Below the pieces are notes generated by a model. The model did no database searches and was not told the DNA's origin. It saw only the letters and a program-made list of their open reading frames with translations. Source: Candidatus Poribacteria bacterium (GTDB lineage Bacteria > Poribacteria > WGA-4E > PCPOR2b). From it: DNA of 32,677 nucleotides. The position numbers were made by a program, and so were the translations under genes. The stretch is from the NCBI GenBank assembly GCA_022567695.1, contig JADFGN010000014.1, positions 1 through 32,677 of the forward strand. The letters are read 5' to 3'. Positions 23,883-30,202 of this stretch are shown here, piece by piece. The stretch's first letter is position 1. Every line of letters starts with the position of its first letter.

Positions 23883-24201
23883 CAAGCAACTTCCGCCACA
23901 AGAACATTACTGTCTGGACCAACAGATGAGGAAGGCAATTGTCTCGGTGACGAACAATATCGCCGAAGGTCATGGGCGCTGGCAGTATAAAGAAAACATG
24001 CGCTTCTGTCGAATTGCTAGAGGGTCGACCGAGGAAATCCTTGACGACATCAACGTCTGCCTTGATGAGGACTATGGTCAGAGAGAAAACAACGAACAAC
24101 TCAAGGGAGAAGGCTACCATCTGATTTGCGGCGCTTCGACCATTGCGAAAATCAACAGTTATATTGCTTATCTTCGCCGTAGTCAACAAGGAAGCAAATG
24201 A
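23872..24201 (+). pseudogene. 5'-truncated four-helix-bundle (S23/IVP family) protein
   Basis: From about codon NPLIKQLPPQEHYCLDQQMR the frame encodes a typical four-helix-bundle protein related to 23S rRNA intervening-sequence proteins: RKAIVSVTNNIAEGHGRW, then YKENMRFCRIARGSTEEILDD and VCLDEDYG. About 25-30 N-terminal residues, normally containing a DFxxLxVY start, are missing. No good start codon precedes the conserved part; ATG 23926 would give only 91 residues. Function of the family is poorly defined. Here it sits inside an inverted-repeat element, against the remains of a transposase gene. Confidence 0.7.
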
Positions 24202-24336
24202 GTCGTCACCAGACACCAGTCACCATAATGCTGTAGAACTCAGAAGCAGCTTGGATTTCTTATATCGAACTCACGTTACCATAAGGTCATTTCGTGGTTG
24301 AATTGTTTGCCCGGTAAAAAGGGGTACATCGTTCAG

Positions 24337-24460
24337 TAGCTAACATTTTTTAAAAGCGGGACTTTGAATGATTACTTGTCATCTGAAAAGTCGCTCGGCC
24401 ACTGGGATTTGGAAAGGATGATAACAACGAAATTCAACGATTTCCCAAAACCGTTAGCTA
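24337..24460. repeat. Possible small inverted-repeat insert in the methyltransferase remnant
   Basis: TAGCTAAC at 24337 and GTTAGCTA at 24453 are inverted 8-mers bounding 124 bp. The left one begins exactly where the methyltransferase frame is cut by its TAG. No methyltransferase sequence resumes afterwards. This may be a second insertion or chance. Confidence 0.25.
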
Positions 24461-24770
24461 TTAAAGGGTCAAAACACTCGAAACCCTTGTCATAGATTGC
24501 TTTGTCACGATTTTTAAAAAGTGTGAAGAAACCCGACATTCAACCTCCTAAAACAACCGTAAAATGGTTCAATCGTGGATACCGTGTGTTTTTTGAGCAA
24601 TTCAACAACTGTAAAGAATTCCGACACTGGTCGAGACGATTCATCCGTAAGCGTCAAAAACAGTGGGCTTTGTTACCCGAAATATTGAGATGGTCCAATC
24701 CAACCTTCGGAAGGTTCGTTCAGCCATTGAGATCTAACTGTTCCAAAGTTTATACTATTTCTTAATTTGA
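24461..24770. other. Gap without a supported gene
   Basis: The track's 87-residue ORF at 24502-24765 starts at TTG, has no ribosome-binding site and is unlike anything I recognise. The segment also holds the palindrome AACCTTCGGAAGGTT (24702-24716). Probably decayed sequence. Confidence 0.4.
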
Positions 24771-24839
24771 CATGTCATCTTGAGCAACGCGAAAGATCTA
24801 GATTCTTCAGCTTCGCCTCAGAATGACATGAGGATTTCT
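24771..24839. repeat. Dispersed hairpin repeat (TGTCATTCTGAGG family), copy A
   Basis: CATGTCAT and ATGACATG bound a hairpin-forming unit. The 51 bp at 24789-24839 equal the reverse complement of 29126-29176 except for one base. The two copies lie outside the RNA polymerase-like gene and its ECF gene, in opposite orientations. Confidence 0.85.
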
Positions 24840-24893
24840 AGATCTGCCAGCTTGAAACCTTCCGAAAGTTATCAATTAATTCTGTCCGGGCAC

Positions 24894-27800
24894 TTATCCA
24901 TCACCTTTCACAGGTAATCCGACGAAAAGGCGACTATCAACGTCCACAAGCCGTTCAACATCCTCGGTTGCTGCGGCGAGGGCGAAGACAATGCCGGGAC
25001 GCTTGGCTCGCATCGCACGTCCGAGAACAGTGAAGCCACCTCCGATGCCGCCCATTCCTTCCCCAAAGTATGTCTGTTGGCTTACCACTCGTGCCAATCC
25101 TTCCCAATGGCGGTGAATGATAGCGCGTAATTCATCGGATGTCAGACCGTCTCGGTAGCCGTGACGAACCTTGGGCGGGGTTGGCCTGTCGAAGTGAGAA
25201 CTGTTCCATCGGACAACGATCTGCGAAAGGGAATCCATTCTGCCTCGCGCCCCGCTCTTGATGGCGAGGAGTTGGGGGCCCAAATCGTTATCATCGAACT
25301 CCTTCCGTGTGGCAAGCTGCTCAATGAGTTCCTCCGTATACGCATCCCAAGTTTCCTCATCGGCATCTTCAGGTGGAGGTGTTCGCTGCAAACTTTCGCC
25401 AATAAACGGACTCATTGACATTCCCGACTCTTTAGCAAGCTCAAAGCCGCGGTGCATCAGGTTCTCAAGGCGGTCCAGCGTTTTGTTGACCCCCTCGCGT
25501 TTCAGGACCTCCCGCATTGCGTCGGCAAGCGTTTTCTTTGTAGCGAAGCCTTCGGCAGTTGTCGCAACGTCGGTTCCAGCAAGCCTTGAGATCTCCTGGC
25601 GTCCGGCAGGTGTACGACTGAGGTTTACAAGCCCCAACATCGACTCGTTGGCGGGGAGTAGGGTTGTCAGCAAGCCCGGAGTACGTTTAAAATGTCCCGC
25701 CACAGAAAGGAGTTCTCCTGCCTCACGCTGTCCCTCAGCAGTGACCGGTAGGAAGAGCGCGGCTTGATCGCCGTCGAAATCTGCATTCATTAGTCCGCAG
25801 ACGATTGGATCGATATGGAGCGCATTGTCCTCATGCCGTATGGGGTGAAACGCTAGGAATGAAGTGGGCATCAGTGCCGGCGCACGATACAGAATGACCC
25901 ACGAGTGTTCCATAATCTCGTCGAGTATTTGCGTTGCCTTCTGGGTTCGTGCATTGACATCGGCGTCGCTACCGATAATCCGCGTGACAAAGGGTCCAAA
26001 GAGTGTCCACGCCATCTTGTCTGGAATACCGACCTGATCATGTCTCAGGTCGATGTCCGGCTCGATCACTGCACGTCCACTGAAAAGGGTTGGCGTATGG
26101 AAACGCATATGCTCTGAACTAACGAGCGTGTCTAGGTATTCTCTAACACGTACCTCAAGTTGATTCAACGTTTGGCTGGTCAGGCTTTGGGGTGTACTGG
26201 TTGCCAACATCCGCTCGGCTCTTTCGTTAACTTCGACGAGTGCTTGGTAGGCGGCGAGTGAATTTTCATCCCGCCTTACTTTCTCGCCCACCCACCACAT
26301 TCCGTCGTGATACAAGTGTTTGGATTCGTCACCGCCCGTGTCCGTGCTCTCAAAAACACCAACTTGATTAAGGGTCTGGCTGCGAAGCCACGGATGAGGA
26401 ATTGGATGAGCCAATTTGAGGACTTTGCCTTCGCGGTGCGCGAACCGAAAAGCCAAATTTTCGCCATTAAGTTCGGCGCGAATTCCCGCAATTGCCAAAC
26501 GTTGCATAAGATTTGAAAACATTGGCGTGGGCGGACCAGCCTGTTGGATTTTGCCGGCTGCAAGCCGAGAAGCGAGGGTATTCGCATCAGGTCGTTCGGC
26601 AGAACAGGTGTTGAATCGATCTTTTAAGGTTTCAAACGCACCAAGGTCGCGTAACACAAGATATTCAGCATTCCCTAAACTTTGAGCTTCTGCACGTTCG
26701 CCCGTTGATACGGCGATTTTCTCGCGTGCGATGTGATAGAGTGTACCCCAGTAGACCCACCCCACCAGGCTAGGTCGCTGAAGCTTTTTGCCATTCCTAC
26801 CAAGCGTGAGGGTCTCCATTCCATCTTTGGGAAGGCCTGCGTCTTTCAAGCGTTTACGGAGTTCTTCACGGCTCGGTGCTTGAAATGGTGGTACAATGGC
26901 GGGTTTCCCCTCTGCTCGTGCGATGCGGCTCATGATCGCTTCTCGCAATTGACCAAGGGTCATCCGTGTCTGCAAGCCCATAAAGCTGTAAACAAGCTCT
27001 ACTGGTGTTCCATCAAGCAGATGTGGCATATCTTTGTCGGGAAGAATGCGCGTCACACACCCTTTCACGCCGTGCCGGTTGGCGAACTTATCGCCCGGCT
27101 CAACGGGGTGGGGATAGTTGAAACGTCCCGCGCACGATTCGCTCATAATGATTGCGTCCTCGAAAGTATCAACCCCCCAAGAGACGTAGGCAGTCAACAC
27201 ATTTCGTCCATACCAGAAGTCAGGTACATTGGGTTCATTGCCAGTCTGGACGAGAGCTGGCTCCGGATCTGGTGGTATAAAACACTGCCGCATCATGTTG
27301 ACGCCCATGAGTTGCCGATTGGCGTCATTGTGCTCCAAAAATGGCATCATCGTTGCGGTGAGCCCCAGTATCCCTTCAGGCTGGTTATCAATGATAACAA
27401 GCTTTCCATCCCGAATTTCAGCACCGACAGCAATACTCAAGATCGTCCCAACGCTTGGCCCCTCCGGCATCTCGAAAGGACAGACACGCCCGAAATGCGC
27501 GGGATTGTAAACCTTTTCACGCCATAAAACGCGGACACGCCTAAGATGCGTGTGCTTGTCAAGCCAATTTCTCTCCTGAAGCCGATTGTTCCACGACCCG
27601 TCAAGTATCAACTCTCGCACCCATGTGTCGAGCGGCATCCACGATTTGAGAAGCGACGCGCTCCACGGCAGGTCGGAAGATACGCCTTCCAAACGTACCT
27701 TAAAGTTGTCGTAAAACTGTTCGCCAACACACTTAATCTCAGCGGTATCTAATTCCTCATGTGAAGCAATTGGAACAATCACATAATGTTCACCGTCGAT

Positions 27801-28025
27801 TTTGAAAACGCCTTCCTCATCCGGGCAAGGAATATCGGTGTAAACCACTTCAACATTTCCAGATGAAGTCGCAAGCGATATCTTCACCTGACAAGTGTGA
27901 GAGCCGGTCGAAACAAAATGACAATCGTTGAGCGGGAGTCGGTCAGCCAAAAGCTGTGGTAATCGATCCGTCATCAATTGATCAAAAGATGCTTTATGCC
28001 AAAAGGCAGTGATGTTGCGTGACAT
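24894..28025 (-). CDS. Single-chain RNA polymerase-like protein: beta and beta' core motifs fused
   Basis: 1043 residues. Beta-like part: GVFKIDGEHYVIVP (72-85, compare the beta protrusion), HFGRVCPFEMPEGPSVGTI (177-195), MMPFLEHNDANRQLMGVNM (226-244), NVLTAYVSWGVDTFEDAIIM (275-294), GDKFANRHGVKG with both active-site lysines (K313, K321), and the clamp-anchor stretch VGWVYWGTLYHIAREKIAVS (421-440). Beta'-like part: FSGRAVIEPDIDLRHDQVGI (648-667), LYRAPALMPTSFLAFHPIR (712-730), catalytic NADFDGDQ (747-754, Asp749/751/753), SGARG (924-928) and HGYRDGL, then a bridge-helix-like HWEGLARVVSQQ. The protein ends soon after. I see no trigger-loop motif (SIGEPGTQLTMRTFH in E. coli) and no zinc ribbon; the beta lobe appears much reduced. 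Normal beta plus beta' exceed 2400 residues. It is probably an extra polymerase, not the housekeeping one. An ECF sigma gene lies upstream on the same strand. Confidence 0.88.
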   Translation of the reverse strand: MSRNITAFWHKASFDQLMTDRLPQLLADRLPLNDCHFVSTGSHTCQVKISLATSSGNVEVVYTDIPCPDEEGVFKIDGEHYVIVPIASHEELDTAEIKCVGEQFYDNFKVRLEGVSSDLPWSASLLKSWMPLDTWVRELILDGSWNNRLQERNWLDKHTHLRRVRVLWREKVYNPAHFGRVCPFEMPEGPSVGTILSIAVGAEIRDGKLVIIDNQPEGILGLTATMMPFLEHNDANRQLMGVNMMRQCFIPPDPEPALVQTGNEPNVPDFWYGRNVLTAYVSWGVDTFEDAIIMSESCAGRFNYPHPVEPGDKFANRHGVKGCVTRILPDKDMPHLLDGTPVELVYSFMGLQTRMTLGQLREAIMSRIARAEGKPAIVPPFQAPSREELRKRLKDAGLPKDGMETLTLGRNGKKLQRPSLVGWVYWGTLYHIAREKIAVSTGERAEAQSLGNAEYLVLRDLGAFETLKDRFNTCSAERPDANTLASRLAAGKIQQAGPPTPMFSNLMQRLAIAGIRAELNGENLAFRFAHREGKVLKLAHPIPHPWLRSQTLNQVGVFESTDTGGDESKHLYHDGMWWVGEKVRRDENSLAAYQALVEVNERAERMLATSTPQSLTSQTLNQLEVRVREYLDTLVSSEHMRFHTPTLFSGRAVIEPDIDLRHDQVGIPDKMAWTLFGPFVTRIIGSDADVNARTQKATQILDEIMEHSWVILYRAPALMPTSFLAFHPIRHEDNALHIDPIVCGLMNADFDGDQAALFLPVTAEGQREAGELLSVAGHFKRTPGLLTTLLPANESMLGLVNLSRTPAGRQEISRLAGTDVATTAEGFATKKTLADAMREVLKREGVNKTLDRLENLMHRGFELAKESGMSMSPFIGESLQRTPPPEDADEETWDAYTEELIEQLATRKEFDDNDLGPQLLAIKSGARGRMDSLSQIVVRWNSSHFDRPTPPKVRHGYRDGLTSDELRAIIHRHWEGLARVVSQQTYFGEGMGGIGGGFTVLGRAMRAKRPGIVFALAAATEDVERLVDVDSRLFVGLPVKGDG

Positions 28026-28068
28026 GATGTGTCCTCCTGTTTCAGAAATTCAGAGATATTAATACGAG

Positions 28069-28175
28069 TTTTTCAGTTAGCCGATCCTAAAACCTCTCCC
28101 CCGGCCCCTCTCCTGCGAGGAGAGGGGAGTGAGTATCTCCCCCTTCCCTCGCAGGGAAGGGGGCCGGGGGGGTTA
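28069..28175. repeat. Dispersed G+C-rich palindromic repeat block, second copy
   Basis: Starts TTTTTCAGTTAGCCGATCC and contains two hairpin units (CCCCTCTCCTGCGAGGAGAGGGG and CCCCTTCCCTCGCAGGGAAGGGGG). The first about 45 bases match the reverse complement of 6303-6349. It lies in the 324-bp gap between the ECF gene and the polymerase-like gene. Confidence 0.8.
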
Positions 28176-28238
28176 GGTCTGTGGTGTTGTTTTTCAATAA
28201 CTCACACTAAGCGTTTAAGAGATTTAGGATACAGGATT

Positions 28239-28340
28239 TTGCATCTTGCATCTTGCATTTTGCATCTTGTTAGAGCGCACTATCCTGTATCTTGCATCTT
28301 ACATCTTGTATCTTGCATCCTGTACTTTGCATTCTGTATC
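28239..28340. repeat. Heptanucleotide tandem repeat (TTGCATC)n
   Basis: Four TTGCATC/TTGCATT units at 28239-28266 and eight degenerate units (CTGTATC, TTGCATC, TTACATC, TTGTATC and so on) at 28285-28340, with 18 unrelated bases between. The array lies in the 5' region of the polymerase-like gene. The plus-strand ORF at 28029-28349, with its repeated SCILHLA peptide, is only a translation of this repeat. Confidence 0.85.
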
Positions 28341-28349
28341 TTGTCCTGA

Positions 28350-28955
28350 TCACTCCTCCCATTCGATTGCGAGTTCCTTCCACTCACGAGCAAGACGCTT
28401 CATCGTATAATGTAAACGTGACTTCACAGTACCTTCTGGAATACTCAGCAACCCCGCGACTTCCCGAATATCCATCTCCATTTCATATACAAGACGAACA
28501 ATCTCGCGCTTCTCTTCAGGTAATCCATCGACGAGCCGCTGAACCAAGTCATGCTGCTCAGCTTGTTCAAGCACTTCGTCTGGCCCAGGGGACGAAGCGT
28601 CGATCATCCAGTCGGGGCTAGGACTGAAGTGCTCTCCCTCTTCGTCGGTCTCATCCGGCGGGATTTCGAGCGGTCGTTGCCTTCGCCGACGCACCGTACG
28701 GAGATGATTGAGAGAAAGATTGGTTGCAATGCGATAAAGCCATGCTTTGAATTCACCTCGACCGTTCCACTGTTCAGCACACGTCCACACACGCAGAAAG
28801 ACTTCTTGTACGACATCATCGGCGGCGCTGCCGTCTCGCACCGCCCGTGCGACATGTCGGCGAATGGCATCCCGGTAACGCTCAAACAACGTGTCAAATG
28901 CGTTAGCGTCGCGTGCCCGAACTCTCTCAAGGAGATCTCCATCCGATGGTATCAT
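28350..28955 (-). CDS. ECF-family RNA polymerase sigma factor
   Basis: A 201-residue two-domain sigma factor. Region 2 (about 12-90) reads AFDTLFERYRDAIRRHVARA, then AADDVVQEVFLRVWTCAEQW and EFKAWLYRIATNLSLNHLRT. The linker is acidic (DETDEEGEH). Region 4 (about 132-190) reads LPEEKREIVRLVYEMEMDIR and EVAGLLSIPEGTVKSRLHYT. Length and order are normal for an ECF factor. AAAGGA lies five bases before the ATG. No anti-sigma gene is adjacent; the next gene on the strand, 324 bp away, is the fused RNA polymerase-like protein. The sigma factor may serve that enzyme or the normal polymerase; the sequence does not decide. Confidence 0.95.
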   Translation of the reverse strand: MIPSDGDLLERVRARDANAFDTLFERYRDAIRRHVARAVRDGSAADDVVQEVFLRVWTCAEQWNGRGEFKAWLYRIATNLSLNHLRTVRRRRQRPLEIPPDETDEEGEHFSPSPDWMIDASSPGPDEVLEQAEQHDLVQRLVDGLPEEKREIVRLVYEMEMDIREVAGLLSIPEGTVKSRLHYTMKRLAREWKELAIEWEE

Positions 28956-29027
28956 CTTTATCCTTTTGCTCAGTCGTTCTTTGATCGGGGAAGGATTGCT
29001 TGTAGAACTCCATTCAGGTCATTAACA

Positions 29028-29055
29028 TTGACACCGCAAGGATAGAAAAAGTTCA
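29028..29055 (-). promoter_or_regulatory. Sigma-E-like (ECF) promoter upstream of the ECF gene
   Basis: On the minus strand TGAACTTTTT is followed, 13 bases later, by GTGTCAA. This resembles the ECF consensus GAACTT-N16-GTCAAA with similar spacing. It lies about 75 bp upstream of the ECF start and suggests autoregulation. The sigma-Kelch gene has a similarly spaced site at 6105-6133. Confidence 0.45.
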
Positions 29056-29125
29056 TAGCCGGTCTGAAAATTCTTGCGTTGTGAATTTCATGCGATTGAC
29101 ACGTTTAACTACAATTTTAGAATCG

Positions 29126-29235
29126 AGAAATCCTCATGTCATTCTGAGGCGAAGCCGAAGAATCTAGATCTTTCGCAAGCCTGCCCTCGAATCCTTCACG
29201 AAGCCTGCCCTTGAGCGTAGCGAAGGAATGACATT
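29126..29235. repeat. Dispersed hairpin repeat (TGTCATTCTGAGG family), copy B
   Basis: The first 51 bp are the inverted copy of 24789-24839 (50 of 51 identical). The unit extends to GAATGACA at about 29234, inverted relative to TGTCATTC at 29137. It also contains a direct repeat AAGCCTGCCCTyGA (29176 and 29200). The rest of the gap to 29362 holds no gene. Confidence 0.85.
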
Positions 29236-29362
29236 ACTTTGGGACCAGATGACGGGAACGTGGAAAGAGAATGTCGCCATTAAGCTGTTCATACTTTCAA
29301 CTTTTATATCGTCATTCCGTCCAATGGGAAATTCAGAGGATTAGATTTATTCGGAGGGTAAC

Positions 29363-30154
29363 ATGCTAAACCACACAGAAATCCAGTCTTTTCTCGAAAA
29401 CGGCTACGTTATTCGCAGAGGGGTGTTATCTCAAAGGGACATTGAAACGTACCGGGCAGCTGTAGACCGCATTCTGTATAAATGTCGCATTGAAAAGGCA
29501 CATCAATATTTGCGCCACATTGATGGTGAGAAGGATGACATCTGGGGGGTAAATAACATCTTTCACCCAAGCATCAGGGAACATGCCCTTGTCGAATCGG
29601 TCGGGCATCCGCAAATTTTAGGCGTGATTGAAGATTTAATTGGCACACAGTTGCGCTATCACCTGTGTACACTTTTGGTGAGTTCAGAGCAGAAGCCGTA
29701 CCATATCAACTGGCATCGGGATTCGGCAAGAGATGGCGAAGTTCCACTTGAGCGATTGTTGGCGAGGCTCAAGAGTCACGTGCAACTTAACGGCGCGTTA
29801 TACGACGATGAAACGCTCTACATCGTCCCCGGCAGCCATCGCCGAGAAATCACCGATGCCGAACGGGAAATTCTGCGGAATTCGCCCAAGGCCGATATGC
29901 CAAATCAGATGGCTGTAAAGTTACAGGCGGGCGATATTGTATTTTACAACTCAAGTCTGCTCCACAAAGGCTATAACAAATCGGGCGCGAAACGCCAAAC
30001 CCTGCACTATGCCCTTATCGTCGCGCCACCAGAGGATGAGCCGCCAAATCCAGAGAGTCCAACGAGTCAGGAATGGTTGAACAATCCGGAGTTTTTGGAT
30101 AACCTCAGTCCGCGAATCAAACCGCTGTTTGACAACTGGCTGAAGTATGGGTAG
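29363..30154 (+). CDS. PhyH-family Fe(II)/2-oxoglutarate dioxygenase
   Basis: A 263-residue phytanoyl-CoA dioxygenase-like protein with an intact facial triad: His118 and Asp120 in INWHRDSARD, and distal His201 in SSLLHKGYNKSG. Arg211 is a candidate for 2-oxoglutarate binding. The N-terminus FLENGYVIRRGVLSQRDIETY and the core strand TLYIVPGSHRREITDAE are typical of the family. GGAGGGTAAC places the start at ATG 29363. Its substrate is unknown. It converges with a kinase-like gene on the minus strand. Unlike the dioxygenase at 8719, its metal-binding motif is the standard HxD. Confidence 0.9.
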   Translation: MLNHTEIQSFLENGYVIRRGVLSQRDIETYRAAVDRILYKCRIEKAHQYLRHIDGEKDDIWGVNNIFHPSIREHALVESVGHPQILGVIEDLIGTQLRYHLCTLLVSSEQKPYHINWHRDSARDGEVPLERLLARLKSHVQLNGALYDDETLYIVPGSHRREITDAEREILRNSPKADMPNQMAVKLQAGDIVFYNSSLLHKGYNKSGAKRQTLHYALIVAPPEDEPPNPESPTSQEWLNNPEFLDNLSPRIKPLFDNWLKYG

Positions 30155-30202
30155 AATTTTTCGAGGTAATCTGAGGGAGTTGAATTATAAGTCCTTTTTT
30201 CC

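Larger units (their letters stand above)
23734..24278. mobile_element. 545-bp element with terminal inverted repeats and 3-bp target duplication
   Basis: Left end TAACGTGAGTTCGACGTAAG and right end (reverse complement) TAACGTGAGTTCGATATAAG match at 18 of 20 positions. CCA flanks both sides as a 3-bp target-site duplication. Insertion is independently supported because excision restores the methyltransferase frame. Inside lie a minus-strand transposase tail next to the left end and a plus-strand four-helix-bundle gene fragment. It cannot be autonomous, since most of the transposase is gone. Confidence 0.8.
23441..24339 (+). pseudogene. D12-class DNA adenine methyltransferase, interrupted and truncated
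   Basis: From ATG 23441 the protein reads MRYIGCKSNLLSHLEKVV and then motif I, FCDLFAGTASVAAHFKQRG, with ISNDLLELSYVFQRALIANN. This is the N-terminus of a D12-class N6-adenine methyltransferase. At 23733 a 545-bp inverted-repeat element interrupts it. Removing the element and one copy of the 3-bp duplication CCA restores the frame: SPYH continues as KVISWLNCLPGKKGYIVQ, exactly the stretch expected next in this family. A TAG at 24337-24339 then ends the frame. The DPPY catalytic motif and the rest of the domain are missing. The track's longer N-terminus (from 23387) is not family-like. No active enzyme is expected. Confidence 0.75.

Noticed and set aside
24502-24765. 87-residue ORF after the methyltransferase remnant
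   Set aside because: TTG start, no ribosome-binding site, no recognisable family and a region of decayed sequence.
26733-27527. 264-residue plus-strand ORF antisense to the polymerase-like gene
   Set aside because: It is a shadow of the conserved minus-strand frame, which has strong family motifs throughout.
24894-28025. Reading the gene as an ordinary rpoB or rpoC fragment or mis-joined pair
   Set aside because: Beta and beta' motifs follow in one uninterrupted frame of 1043 codons, with shortened linkers and divergent motif variants, unlike a housekeeping gene fragment.
28239-28340. CRISPR array
   Set aside because: Units are 7 bp with no spacers; this is a simple tandem repeat.
28029-28349. 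106-residue plus-strand ORF with SCILHLA-type repeats
   Set aside because: It translates the G+C-rich repeat block and the heptanucleotide array; no ribosome-binding site.
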